NCBI GenBank assembly: GCA_014360855.1
Contig: JACIWP010000211.1
Coordinates: 1 to 5,360 of the forward strand
Origin: Anaerolineae bacterium
GTDB taxonomy: Bacteria; Chloroflexota; Anaerolineae; JACIWP01
Length of the DNA: 5,360 bases
Direction: 5' to 3'
Shown here: one piece after another, positions 1 through 5,360 of the stretch
Layout of the letters: each line of letters begins with the position of its first letter
Numbering within the stretch: the stretch's first letter is position 1
Notes under the pieces: model-generated
What the model was told of the DNA's origin: nothing
The model's database searches: none
Seen by the model: the letters and a program-made list of their open reading frames with translations, nothing else
Program-made: the position numbers and the translations under genes

Positions 1-188
1 TCCCCCTGTCCCCGGTGGTGGAGGGCATCGTCACCAGCGGGCTGGAATATCCCCTGCGGGGGGAGCCGCTGTATATGGGCCCCAGCCGCGGCGTGAGCAA
101 CGTCATGCTGGGGCCAGAAGCGACGATTACGATCCAAACGGGATGGCTGTTAGTCGTGCACCGGCGGAGCGCCGGCGGGAACCCCTAG
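1..188 (+). CDS. thiN: Thiamine diphosphokinase, C-terminal fragment (5' end outside window)
   Basis: Only the last 61 full codons are present, read from base 3 to a TAG at 186-188. The product would transfer pyrophosphate from ATP to thiamine to make thiamine diphosphate in the cytoplasm. The fragment matches the B1-binding C-terminal domain of the family: a TSGLEYPL stretch (family pattern GLxYPL), then LYMGPSRGVSN (family pattern LxxGxxxGVSN), then a closing beta-strand region ending GWLLVVHRR. The GxxRGVSN segment is the most diagnostic part. The ATP-binding N-terminal domain lies off the left edge and cannot be assessed. This is the only gene on the plus strand. It converges on the HAD hydrolase gene and their stop codons overlap. 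The symbol thiN is used in the Bacillus sense. Identification is by motif recall, and I am fairly sure of it. Confidence 0.85.
   Translation, partial: PLSPVVEGIVTSGLEYPLRGEPLYMGPSRGVSNVMLGPEATITIQTGWLLVVHRRSAGGNP
161..175. terminator. Possible GC-rich hairpin at the convergent gene ends
   Basis: A perfect 6-bp inverted repeat, CCGGCG-GAG-CGCCGG, lies in the last codons of the thiamine diphosphokinase gene and begins about 10 bases past the HAD stop codon in the minus direction. The position suits a terminator for the minus-strand operon. Neither side has a T-run, so an intrinsic terminator is doubtful, and the repeat may be a chance product of the abundant GCCGGC hexamer. Confidence 0.2.
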
Positions 189-913
189 CGGCTTGCCCCT
201 TTTCCCTCCAGCCAGCCCAGCAGTTCCTCCAGACCGCGGATGACCGGGCAGGACGCGGCCGGCACCTTCCCCGTGCGGTCCAGCAGGATGCCGGTCATGC
301 CGGCGGCCTGCGCCCCGCGCACATCCGCCTCATACTGATCGCCCACATGCACGGCCGCGGCCGGCGGAATCCCCACCTGCGCCAGCGCGTGTTGAAAGAT
401 GGCCGGGTGCGGCTTGCTATAACCCACGTAGGCCGAGGCGGTGATGGTATCGAAATATCCGTCAATGCCCAGGTGTCGACAGCGCTCCACCAGGTTCCAG
501 CTCCAGTTGGAGATGATGCCCAGGCGGTAGCCCTGCGCTTTGAGCCTTTCCAGGGCCGGCAGGACGTCATCGTACAGCCGCATGACACCCGGCTGGGTGA
601 AGAGCGCTTCCAGCCGCTCGTGATAGCGCCGGCGGATTTCCTCGTCCTCGTACCCCAGATGGCGCAGGAGCTGGCGCTCCATCTCCAGCTCGCGGGCCGC
701 ATCATACTCCGGCGTGGGAGGGAAGGGTTTCTGGATGCCTTCCAGCGCGTAGGCTTTCCAGACCTGGCCCAGCGCCGGCAGGACCTGTTCCGGCCCAACG
801 AGGAGGCCGGCCTCCCGCAGTGCCTGCAGGGTCAGCTCTTCCACGGGAGGGTCGAAGTACATCAGGGTATAGCCAAGGTCGAAGAACACCGCCTGTACGT
901 TGTCAGACGTCAT
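185..913 (-). CDS. HAD superfamily hydrolase (subfamily IA, C1 cap)
   Basis: This 242-residue cytoplasmic hydrolase probably acts on a small phosphorylated substrate that cannot be named from sequence. Motif I is FFDLGYTL with nucleophile Asp12 and Thr16. Residues about 25-105 form the helical C1 cap. Motif II is GIIS with Ser135, motif III is YSKPHP with Lys167, and motif IV is VGDQYEAD with Asp192 and Asp197. Length suits the YjjG/haloacid-dehalogenase branch. In motif I the second acidic residue of DxDGT is replaced by Gly14, so classical phosphatase chemistry is uncertain. The ATG at 913 was chosen because GGAGG (922-926) lies 8 bases upstream and the HAD fold starts immediately after. 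An in-frame ATG at 937 would add 8 residues but has only a distant purine stretch before it. The gene is the last of the minus-strand cluster, 27 bases after gltX, and its TAG overlaps the convergent stop. The HAD assignment is firm; the substrate is unknown. Confidence 0.88.
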   Translation of the reverse strand: MTSDNVQAVFFDLGYTLMYFDPPVEELTLQALREAGLLVGPEQVLPALGQVWKAYALEGIQKPFPPTPEYDAARELEMERQLLRHLGYEDEEIRRRYHERLEALFTQPGVMRLYDDVLPALERLKAQGYRLGIISNWSWNLVERCRHLGIDGYFDTITASAYVGYSKPHPAIFQHALAQVGIPPAAAVHVGDQYEADVRGAQAAGMTGILLDRTGKVPAASCPVIRGLEELLGWLEGKGASR

Positions 914-921
914 CTCCACCG

Positions 922-926
922 CCTCC
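922..926 (-). promoter_or_regulatory. Ribosome binding site deciding the HAD start
   Basis: GGAGG on the minus strand lies 8 bases before the ATG at 911-913 and falls inside the coding sequence of the longer alternative that begins at 937. This favours the shorter protein. Confidence 0.6.
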
Positions 927-940
927 GTAAGGGCCATATA

Positions 941-2452
941 TCAGCCGGCCTGTCCCACCAACCGGCCCAGCCGCTCGATGGCCTCGTCCAGCCGGCGCAG
1001 ACAACGCTCCTTACCCAAAACCGCCATGGACTCGAACAGCGGGGGCGACACCGGTTTGCCGGTGATGGCAATGCGGATAATGCCGAAAAGCTGGCGCGCT
1101 TTGACGCCCAGCTCCTCCACCAGCGGGCGCAGGGCGGCCTCGATGGCCGGCGCGTCGAACGCTTCCAGCGCCGCCACAGCCTGCCGGGCGCGCTTCAGCG
1201 CCTCCAGCGATGCCTCGGCGCTCATCTTCTCGCCGATGAGGCTTTTCGCCGGATAGTCCAGCCGCTCGCGGAAGGCGAAATCCATCATCTCCACCGCCTC
1301 GCTCAACACCTTGATGCGCTCCTGCACCAGCGGGGCGAGCAGGCGGGTTTCCGGCCGGCGGCGCACCTCCTCTTCGCTCATGCCCAGGCCCCTGGCCAGG
1401 AAGGGCACCAGCCGCTCCGCCAGCTCATCGGGCGAGAGCTGACGGATGTAGTAGCCGTTCATCCACTCCAGTTTCTCGTACGAGAAGGCGGCCGGCGCCT
1501 TATTGATGCGGTCCAGGTCGAAGTGCTGGATGGCCACCTCCTTCGGCATGATCTGCGTCTTGTCGTCCAGCGACCAGCCGACCAGGGTGAGGAAGTTGAA
1601 CATGGCCTCCGGCAGATAGCCGGCCTCCTTGAACTCCCGCACCAGCACGTAATGCTCCTTGTCCCCGACCCTTTGCCGGCGCTTGCTCATCTTGCCCTGC
1701 CCGCTCGGATCCAGGATGACCGGCAGATGGGCGAAGACCGGCGGCTCCCAGCCGAACGCCTGATACAGCAGGACATGCTTGGGCACGCTGGGGAGCCACT
1801 CGTCGGCCCGCATGATATGGCTGATGCGCATCAGATGGTCGTCAATGACATTGGCCAGGTGATAGGTGGGATAGCCGTCCGACTTCAGCAGGATCAGGTC
1901 GTCCAGACTGCTGTTGTCCACCGTGATGGTGCCGCGGATGACATCGGTGAATGAGGTCTGTCCTTCCAGCGGCACGGCCAGCCGGATGACCGGCTTGATG
2001 CCCTGGGCCTCATATTCGGCGCGTTGTTTGGCGGTGAGATAGCGGCAGTGACGGTCGTAGCCGGGAGGCTCGCCGCGCCGGCGCTGTTCCTCCCGCATGG
2101 CCTCCAGGCGCTCCGGCGAACAGTAGCAGTAATAGGCATGGCCCTCGCGCACCAGTTTCTCCGCATATTCCTGGTAAATATGCAGGCGCTGGGACTGGAA
2201 ATAGGGGCCGTAGGGGCCGCCGACATCCGGCCCTTCGTCCCAATCCAGGCCGAGCCAGCGCAGCATCGCCATCAGGTCCTCCAGCGCGTCCTCCTGATAG
2301 CGGGTGCGGTCGGTGTCCTCGATGCGCAAGATGAAGACGCCGTTATGCCGGCGCGCGAACAGCCAGTTAAACAATGCGGTGCGCGCCCCGCCCACATGCA
2401 GATAGCCGGTGGGGCTGGGGGCAAAGCGCACGCGTACCGGTACCGATGACAT
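941..2452 (-). CDS. gltX: Glutamyl-tRNA synthetase
   Basis: This 503-residue class I aminoacyl-tRNA synthetase charges tRNA-Glu with glutamate in the cytoplasm. Its Rossmann catalytic domain opens with RFAPSPTGYLHVGGART, where HVGG (19-22) is the HIGH signature. VDNSSLDDLILLKSDGYPTYH (178-198) and the following NVIDDHLMRISHIMRADEW are typical of the active-site region. KMSKR (254-258) is the KMSKS loop. Residues from about 325 form the helical anticodon-binding part, beginning EKLEWMNGYYIR and ending near LGKERCLRRLDEAIERLG. A likely zinc knuckle has Cys109, Cys111 and Cys136, with Tyr138 where E. coli has His. The segment after KMSKR is longer than the usual KRHG-type loop. Length is normal (460-510). 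GGAGGA (2464-2469) precedes the ATG by 11 bases. Whether it discriminates tRNA-Glu from tRNA-Gln cannot be read from the sequence. It lies 27 bases after rodA and is probably co-transcribed with it. Confidence 0.97.
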   Translation of the reverse strand: MSSVPVRVRFAPSPTGYLHVGGARTALFNWLFARRHNGVFILRIEDTDRTRYQEDALEDLMAMLRWLGLDWDEGPDVGGPYGPYFQSQRLHIYQEYAEKLVREGHAYYCYCSPERLEAMREEQRRRGEPPGYDRHCRYLTAKQRAEYEAQGIKPVIRLAVPLEGQTSFTDVIRGTITVDNSSLDDLILLKSDGYPTYHLANVIDDHLMRISHIMRADEWLPSVPKHVLLYQAFGWEPPVFAHLPVILDPSGQGKMSKRRQRVGDKEHYVLVREFKEAGYLPEAMFNFLTLVGWSLDDKTQIMPKEVAIQHFDLDRINKAPAAFSYEKLEWMNGYYIRQLSPDELAERLVPFLARGLGMSEEEVRRRPETRLLAPLVQERIKVLSEAVEMMDFAFRERLDYPAKSLIGEKMSAEASLEALKRARQAVAALEAFDAPAIEAALRPLVEELGVKARQLFGIIRIAITGKPVSPPLFESMAVLGKERCLRRLDEAIERLGRLVGQAG

Positions 2453-2479
2453 GGTATCCCTGTTCCTCCAGTATCAGAT

Positions 2480-3604
2480 TTATGGTATGGAACCCCCGAC
2501 CCGGCTGGCCAGGGGATATTCGACCTTCAGCCGGCGCAGGTTGACGCTCTGCACCAGCCCCTCTGCCATCAGGAAAGCGATGAGCGAACTGCCGCCACTG
2601 CTGACAAAGGGGAGCGGCACGCCGGTGGCCGGCAGCATCCCGATGTTCATCCCGATATTCACCACGCTCTGAAACAGGATGAGCGTCGCCACACCCACCG
2701 CGATCAACTGCCCCATCATATCGCGCGCCCGTACGGCGCCGCGCAGTAACCGCAGTACTACCACCAGCAGTAATGCCACGAGGATCAGGACCCCGATAAA
2801 GCCCAGCTCTTCGCCGATGACCGCGAAGATGAAATCCGACCAGCGCACCCGCAGGAAGCGCAGTTGGCTTTGACTGCCCATGGCGAACCCCTTGCCCAGC
2901 AGGCCCCCCGATCCGATACCGATCATGGCCTGCCACACGTTGTAGTTGGCCATGGTGTCGCTGGATGGATTCAGGAAGATGAGGATGCGCTGACGCTGAT
3001 AGTCTGCCAGGAGCGCCCACAGCGCCGGCGAGGCCAGCACGCCGGCCATCAGCAGTCCGACCAGATAGCGCAGGCGCACGCCGGCCACGAAGGCCATCAC
3101 CCCCCACAGCACCAGCAGGGAAACAGCCGTGCTCAGGTTGGGCTGGGCCATGATGAGCGCCACCGCCGGCAGGACAAACAACAGCGACACAACAAACGTG
3201 CGGAACGAGGTGATCTCCTCCTGCCGGCCGTCGAAGTACGCCGCCAGGAAGATGACCAGCAGTATCTTGGCGATTTCCGCCGGCTGGATGGGGAAGAAGC
3301 GCAGATTGACCCAGCGCTGGGCACCGTAGCTCTCCTCGCCCACCGCCAGCACCAGCATCAGCAGTCCCAGAGCCAGGAAGTACATCGGATAGCGGAAATC
3401 GCGCAGATGGCGGTAGTCAATGAGCGTGACTCCCAGCATCAGCGCCGCGCCGATGCCGGCATATACCGCCTGGCGCCGCGGAAGTTCTTGCAGGCCGGGC
3501 GAATCCGACACGGCGCTGGATATCATCAGCACGCCGTACCCGACCAGCAGAGCGGTCGCCAGCAGTAACAGCAGGTCAAAGTGGCGCCAATTTACCTTGC
3601 GCAT
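2480..3604 (-). CDS. rodA: Rod-shape SEDS peptidoglycan glycosyltransferase RodA
   Basis: This 374-residue integral membrane protein polymerises lipid II into glycan strands for lateral wall growth, together with a class B PBP and the MreBCD elongasome. It begins MRKVNWRHFD, typical of RodA, and has about ten hydrophobic segments. Family landmarks are RWVNL with Trp98, IQPAEIAKI (106-114), QPNLSTA (154-160, usually QPDLGTA), NPSSDTMANYNVWQAMIGIGSGG (212-234), WSDFIFAVIGEELGF (255-269) with Asp257 as the expected essential extracellular acid, and GMLPATGVPLPFVSSGGSS (322-340). FtsW is the main alternative. The DWRH-like start, the length and the position directly after minE favour RodA, since minE-rodA is a recurring neighbourhood in Clostridia. 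GAGG sits only 4 bases before the ATG, and an in-frame stop lies just upstream, so no longer start exists. The gene follows minE by 19 bases, so translation may be partly coupled. Confidence 0.93.
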   Translation of the reverse strand: MRKVNWRHFDLLLLLATALLVGYGVLMISSAVSDSPGLQELPRRQAVYAGIGAALMLGVTLIDYRHLRDFRYPMYFLALGLLMLVLAVGEESYGAQRWVNLRFFPIQPAEIAKILLVIFLAAYFDGRQEEITSFRTFVVSLLFVLPAVALIMAQPNLSTAVSLLVLWGVMAFVAGVRLRYLVGLLMAGVLASPALWALLADYQRQRILIFLNPSSDTMANYNVWQAMIGIGSGGLLGKGFAMGSQSQLRFLRVRWSDFIFAVIGEELGFIGVLILVALLLVVVLRLLRGAVRARDMMGQLIAVGVATLILFQSVVNIGMNIGMLPATGVPLPFVSSGGSSLIAFLMAEGLVQSVNLRRLKVEYPLASRVGGSIP

Positions 3605-3623
3605 ATCCCCTCAAACCATTCGA

Positions 3624-3893
3624 TCAGCGGCGCGAGCCGGCGCGCCCGCGGGACAGCGGGATATTCGCCACCAGCCAGCTTTCTCGCTGATTCTGGGAAA
3701 TGGTGATCTCCACTGCCTCCCGGTCAATGTCCACGTAGCGGGAGATGGTGTCAATCAGGTCATCCTTCAGGGCCTGGAGCACATGGGGCGAGAGCTGTAC
3801 CCGGTCCTGCACCAGCACCAGTTGGAGCCGCTCTTTCGCCACGGTGCGGCTGGAAGGTTCGCGGCGGCCTGTCAGCTTGTCCAAGATTCCCAT
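3624..3893 (-). CDS. minE: Cell division topological specificity factor MinE
   Basis: This 89-residue protein stimulates the MinD ATPase, strips MinCD from the membrane at mid-cell and drives Min oscillation or gradient formation. The N-terminus MGILDKLTGRR resembles the amphipathic membrane-binding start of the family. AKERLQLVLVQDR (19-31) is the MinD-contacting helix or strand that switches conformation. Residues about 33-80 form the topological-specificity dimer domain, with LKDDLIDTISRYVDID and the closing strand VEITISQNQ. The tail SRGRAGSRR is basic. The ATG at 3893 was chosen because homologues begin with this short hydrophobic motif and GGGAG (3901-3905) lies 7 bases upstream. An in-frame ATG at 3935 would add MAEGTARGSEGREN; it has GAGGGG 11 bases upstream, so it cannot be excluded. 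The gene lies 79 bases after minD and 19 before rodA. Confidence 0.95.
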   Translation of the reverse strand: MGILDKLTGRREPSSRTVAKERLQLVLVQDRVQLSPHVLQALKDDLIDTISRYVDIDREAVEITISQNQRESWLVANIPLSRGRAGSRR

Positions 3894-3900
3894 GTTTTCT

Positions 3901-3905
3901 CTCCC
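3901..3905 (-). promoter_or_regulatory. Ribosome binding site deciding the minE start
   Basis: GGGAG, within AAGGGAGAG on the minus strand, is 7 bases before the ATG at 3891-3893. It supports the 89-residue MinE over the 103-residue version starting at 3935. Confidence 0.55.
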
Positions 3906-3972
3906 TTCTGAACCCCTGGCGGTGCCTTCGGCCATCGATTCGCTTTCCCCTCGCCTGGACGGTGATCCGCTC

Positions 3973-4776
3973 TCACGAAGAAGCAGGGCGGACGAAGCGC
4001 GTCAGCCGCTTCAGCCATCCGTCGTTGGACGGCAGAGGCATGAACGGCACCTCCTGACCGGTGAGGCGTTTGGCAATGTTGCGGAAAGCCTGGCCGGCCA
4101 GCGACTTGCGGTCCATCGCCGCCGGCGTGCCGCGGTTGGTGGACATGATGATGGTCTCATCCTCCGGCACGATGCCGATCAGCTCGATCGCCAGGAGTTC
4201 CACCACGTCCTCGATAGTGAGCATCTCGCCCTTGCGCACCAGGTCCGACTTGATGCGGTTGATAATCAGCCGCGCCGGCCCCTTCTCCTGCGCCTCCACA
4301 AACCCGATGGCCCGGTCGGCATCCCGCACCGCCGAGACATCCGGCGTGGTGACGATGATGACCTCATCCGCCGGCGCCAGCGCGTTGTGAAAGCCGGTCT
4401 CGATGCCGGCCGGCGAGTCCAGCAGGATGAAATCAAACTCCTTGCGCAGTTCATCGCACAGCGCCTGTATTTGCGCCGCGGAGACGGCGGTTTTGTCGCG
4501 CGTCTGGGCCGCCGGCAGCAGATACAGCTCGGACAGGTGCCGGTCCCGCACCAGCGCCTGCTTCAGCCGACAGCGCCCCTCCACCACGTCCACCAGGTCA
4601 TAGACGATGCGGTTGTCCAGCCCCATGACCAGGTCAAGGTTGCGCAGGCCGATGTCGGTGTCCACGCAGACCACGCTCTTGCCCAGAAGAGCCAGCCCCA
4701 CACCGATATTGGCGGTGGTGGTGGTTTTCCCCACACCGCCCTTGCCCGAAGTAATGGTGATGATCTTGCCTCCCAT
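3973..4776 (-). CDS. minD: Septum site-determining ATPase MinD
   Basis: This 267-residue ParA/MinD-type P-loop ATPase dimerises on ATP, binds the inner membrane and recruits MinC. The deviant Walker A motif GKGGVGKTT spans 11-19, with the signature Lys12 and the P-loop Lys17. Switch I is DTDIGLRNLD (39-48), and switch II with Walker B is FILLDSPAGIE (116-126) with Asp120. The IINRIK segment (171-176) is the usual nucleotide-base region. The C-terminus GWLKRLTRFVR (253-263) is an amphipathic membrane-targeting helix, with Trp, Leu, Leu, Phe and Val on one face and Lys and Arg on the other, which separates MinD from soluble ParA proteins. Length is typical (260-275). GGAGG (4786-4790) lies 9 bases before the ATG. 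The gene sits between minC (39 bases upstream) and minE (79 downstream), the standard min operon order. Confidence 0.97.
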   Translation of the reverse strand: MGGKIITITSGKGGVGKTTTTANIGVGLALLGKSVVCVDTDIGLRNLDLVMGLDNRIVYDLVDVVEGRCRLKQALVRDRHLSELYLLPAAQTRDKTAVSAAQIQALCDELRKEFDFILLDSPAGIETGFHNALAPADEVIIVTTPDVSAVRDADRAIGFVEAQEKGPARLIINRIKSDLVRKGEMLTIEDVVELLAIELIGIVPEDETIIMSTNRGTPAAMDRKSLAGQAFRNIAKRLTGQEVPFMPLPSNDGWLKRLTRFVRPASS

Positions 4777-4815
4777 ATGGCATGGCCTCCATTCTGGTGG
4801 AAACGCGTCCCATCA

Positions 4816-5360
4816 TCAGTGCCGGCGCAGCCAGCGCCAGAACCCCGACCAGCGCTTGGAAACATCTTTCGGATGCCGGCCCGTTGCCCCGATGCCCTCT
4901 ATCCAGGGCTCCAGCACAATCTGTCTATCGCGCAGGGCGGCCATATGCGGCATGCCGGCGGAAACCGCCGGCTCCTGCACATGGGTCGCGACCACATCGG
5001 CGATGCGCACCTGCTCCGGCCGAAAGCGCAGGGCGCAGATGACCGCTCCTTCATCGCCGCCGGCGCCGGCATGGGCCATCCCGCGCAGGGTCCCCCAAAT
5101 GACGATGTCCCCGCCGGCGATCACCTCCGCGCCGGGATTCACATCCCCCACCACCACAATATGCCCCCGATGCACCAGCGAGGCGCCGCTCCGCAAGGTG
5201 CGCCGCACCAGCAGTCCCTCGCTGGCCACCCACCCGCCGGCCGGCTCCTTCTCCTCCGCCGCCGGCTCCTCGCGGGAGGGCGCGGGGGGACGGCTGGCCG
5301 GCCGGATGCTCGTCTCCAGCCCCAGGCTGTCGGCGGCCGCGCGCGTCTCCGGCAGATCGG
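4816..5360 (-). CDS. minC: Septum site-determining protein MinC, N-terminus outside window
   Basis: The reading frame stays open to the right edge, giving 180 full codons of MinC, the FtsZ polymerisation inhibitor recruited by MinD. A GTG at 5229 is an internal codon, not a start, because family-like sequence precedes and follows it without a break. The first roughly 44 residues are a low-complexity linker rich in Pro, Glu and Ala (about 5233-5310). The MinC C-terminal beta-helix domain follows: LLVRRTLRSG, HIVVVGDVNPGAEVIAGGDI, VIWGTLRGMAHAGAGGDE, AVICALRFRPEQVRIADVVA, then QIVLEPW. RSG and GDVNPGAE are the dimer and MinD-binding hallmarks. After EPW (ending at 4903) the protein runs on for 28 residues and closes with an aromatic and basic tail (4819-4863), unusual compared with family members I recall. 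The N-terminal FtsZ-binding domain is not visible. The gene lies 39 bases before minD. Confidence 0.95.
   Translation of the reverse strand, partial: DLPETRAAADSLGLETSIRPASRPPAPSREEPAAEEKEPAGGWVASEGLLVRRTLRSGASLVHRGHIVVVGDVNPGAEVIAGGDIVIWGTLRGMAHAGAGGDEGAVICALRFRPEQVRIADVVATHVQEPAVSAGMPHMAALRDRQIVLEPWIEGIGATGRHPKDVSKRWSGFWRWLRRH

Noticed and set aside
143..1954. A 603-codon open frame on the plus strand
   Set aside because: It lies antisense to the HAD gene and most of gltX, both firmly identified. It is rich in Arg, Gln, His and Leu with no recognisable motif, as expected for the complement of GC-rich codons with few stops.
2434..2443. Ten-base palindrome GTACCGGTAC near the gltX start codon
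   Set aside because: It lies within codons of the conserved N-terminus, has no loop or partner site and no matching copy nearby, so an operator role is unsupported.
2367..3107. A 246-codon minus-strand open frame overlapping rodA and gltX
   Set aside because: It is an out-of-frame reading across two certain genes and their junction, with low-complexity Gly/Arg/Ala composition.
2864..3568. A 234-codon plus-strand open frame opposite rodA
   Set aside because: It is a shadow of rodA, with a Gln/His/Arg-rich composition from complementing hydrophobic codons and no family motif.
3611..3619. Two-codon ORF (ATG GTT TGA) between minE and rodA
   Set aside because: It is in a 19-base gap and has no clear ribosome binding site of its own; it is likely chance.
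5051..5229. GTG at 5229 as the start of a short MinC
   Set aside because: The frame is open upstream to the window edge and encodes a Pro/Glu/Ala linker that normally follows the MinC N-terminal domain, so the true start is outside the window.

Overview
The window is ordinary, densely packed chromosomal DNA from a GC-rich bacterium (roughly 60-65% GC by eye). It holds the 3' end of one plus-strand gene and a tightly spaced minus-strand cluster. Reading 5' to 3' on the minus strand, the cluster is minC (5' end beyond the window), minD, minE, rodA, gltX and a HAD-family hydrolase. The gaps are about 39, 79, 19, 27 and 27 bases. No promoter or convincing terminator is visible inside the cluster, so it is probably one transcript that begins beyond the right edge. 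No RNA genes, insertion sequences, CRISPR arrays or phage genes were found, and no stretch over 300 bases lacks a gene.

Region by region: positions 1-188 carry the C-terminus of a thiamine diphosphokinase on the plus strand. It converges on the HAD hydrolase (185-913, minus), and both genes terminate inside one CTAG tetranucleotide. Positions 941-2452 encode glutamyl-tRNA synthetase. Positions 2480-3604 encode RodA, the SEDS peptidoglycan glycosyltransferase of cell elongation. Positions 3624-4776 encode MinE and MinD, and 4816 to the right edge encodes MinC without its N-terminus.

Functionally, MinC, MinD and MinE select the mid-cell division site: MinD is the membrane ATPase, MinC inhibits FtsZ and MinE releases MinD. 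RodA builds lateral wall. The min-rodA linkage is familiar from Clostridia, where mreBCD and a PBP gene often lie upstream of minC, so similar shape genes may lie beyond the right edge. GltX and the HAD protein look like housekeeping passengers.

The organism cannot be fixed from this window. A rod-forming member of the Chloroflexota (Anaerolineae-like) is my leading guess, from the gene order, the GluRS segment after KMSK and the dense GCCGGC hexamers, but this is inference. I see no undescribed system. The points most worth a second look are an aromatic and basic amphipathic tail on MinC, the strong excess of GCCGGC (about 45 copies by hand count), and a HAD protein lacking the second Asp of its catalytic motif.
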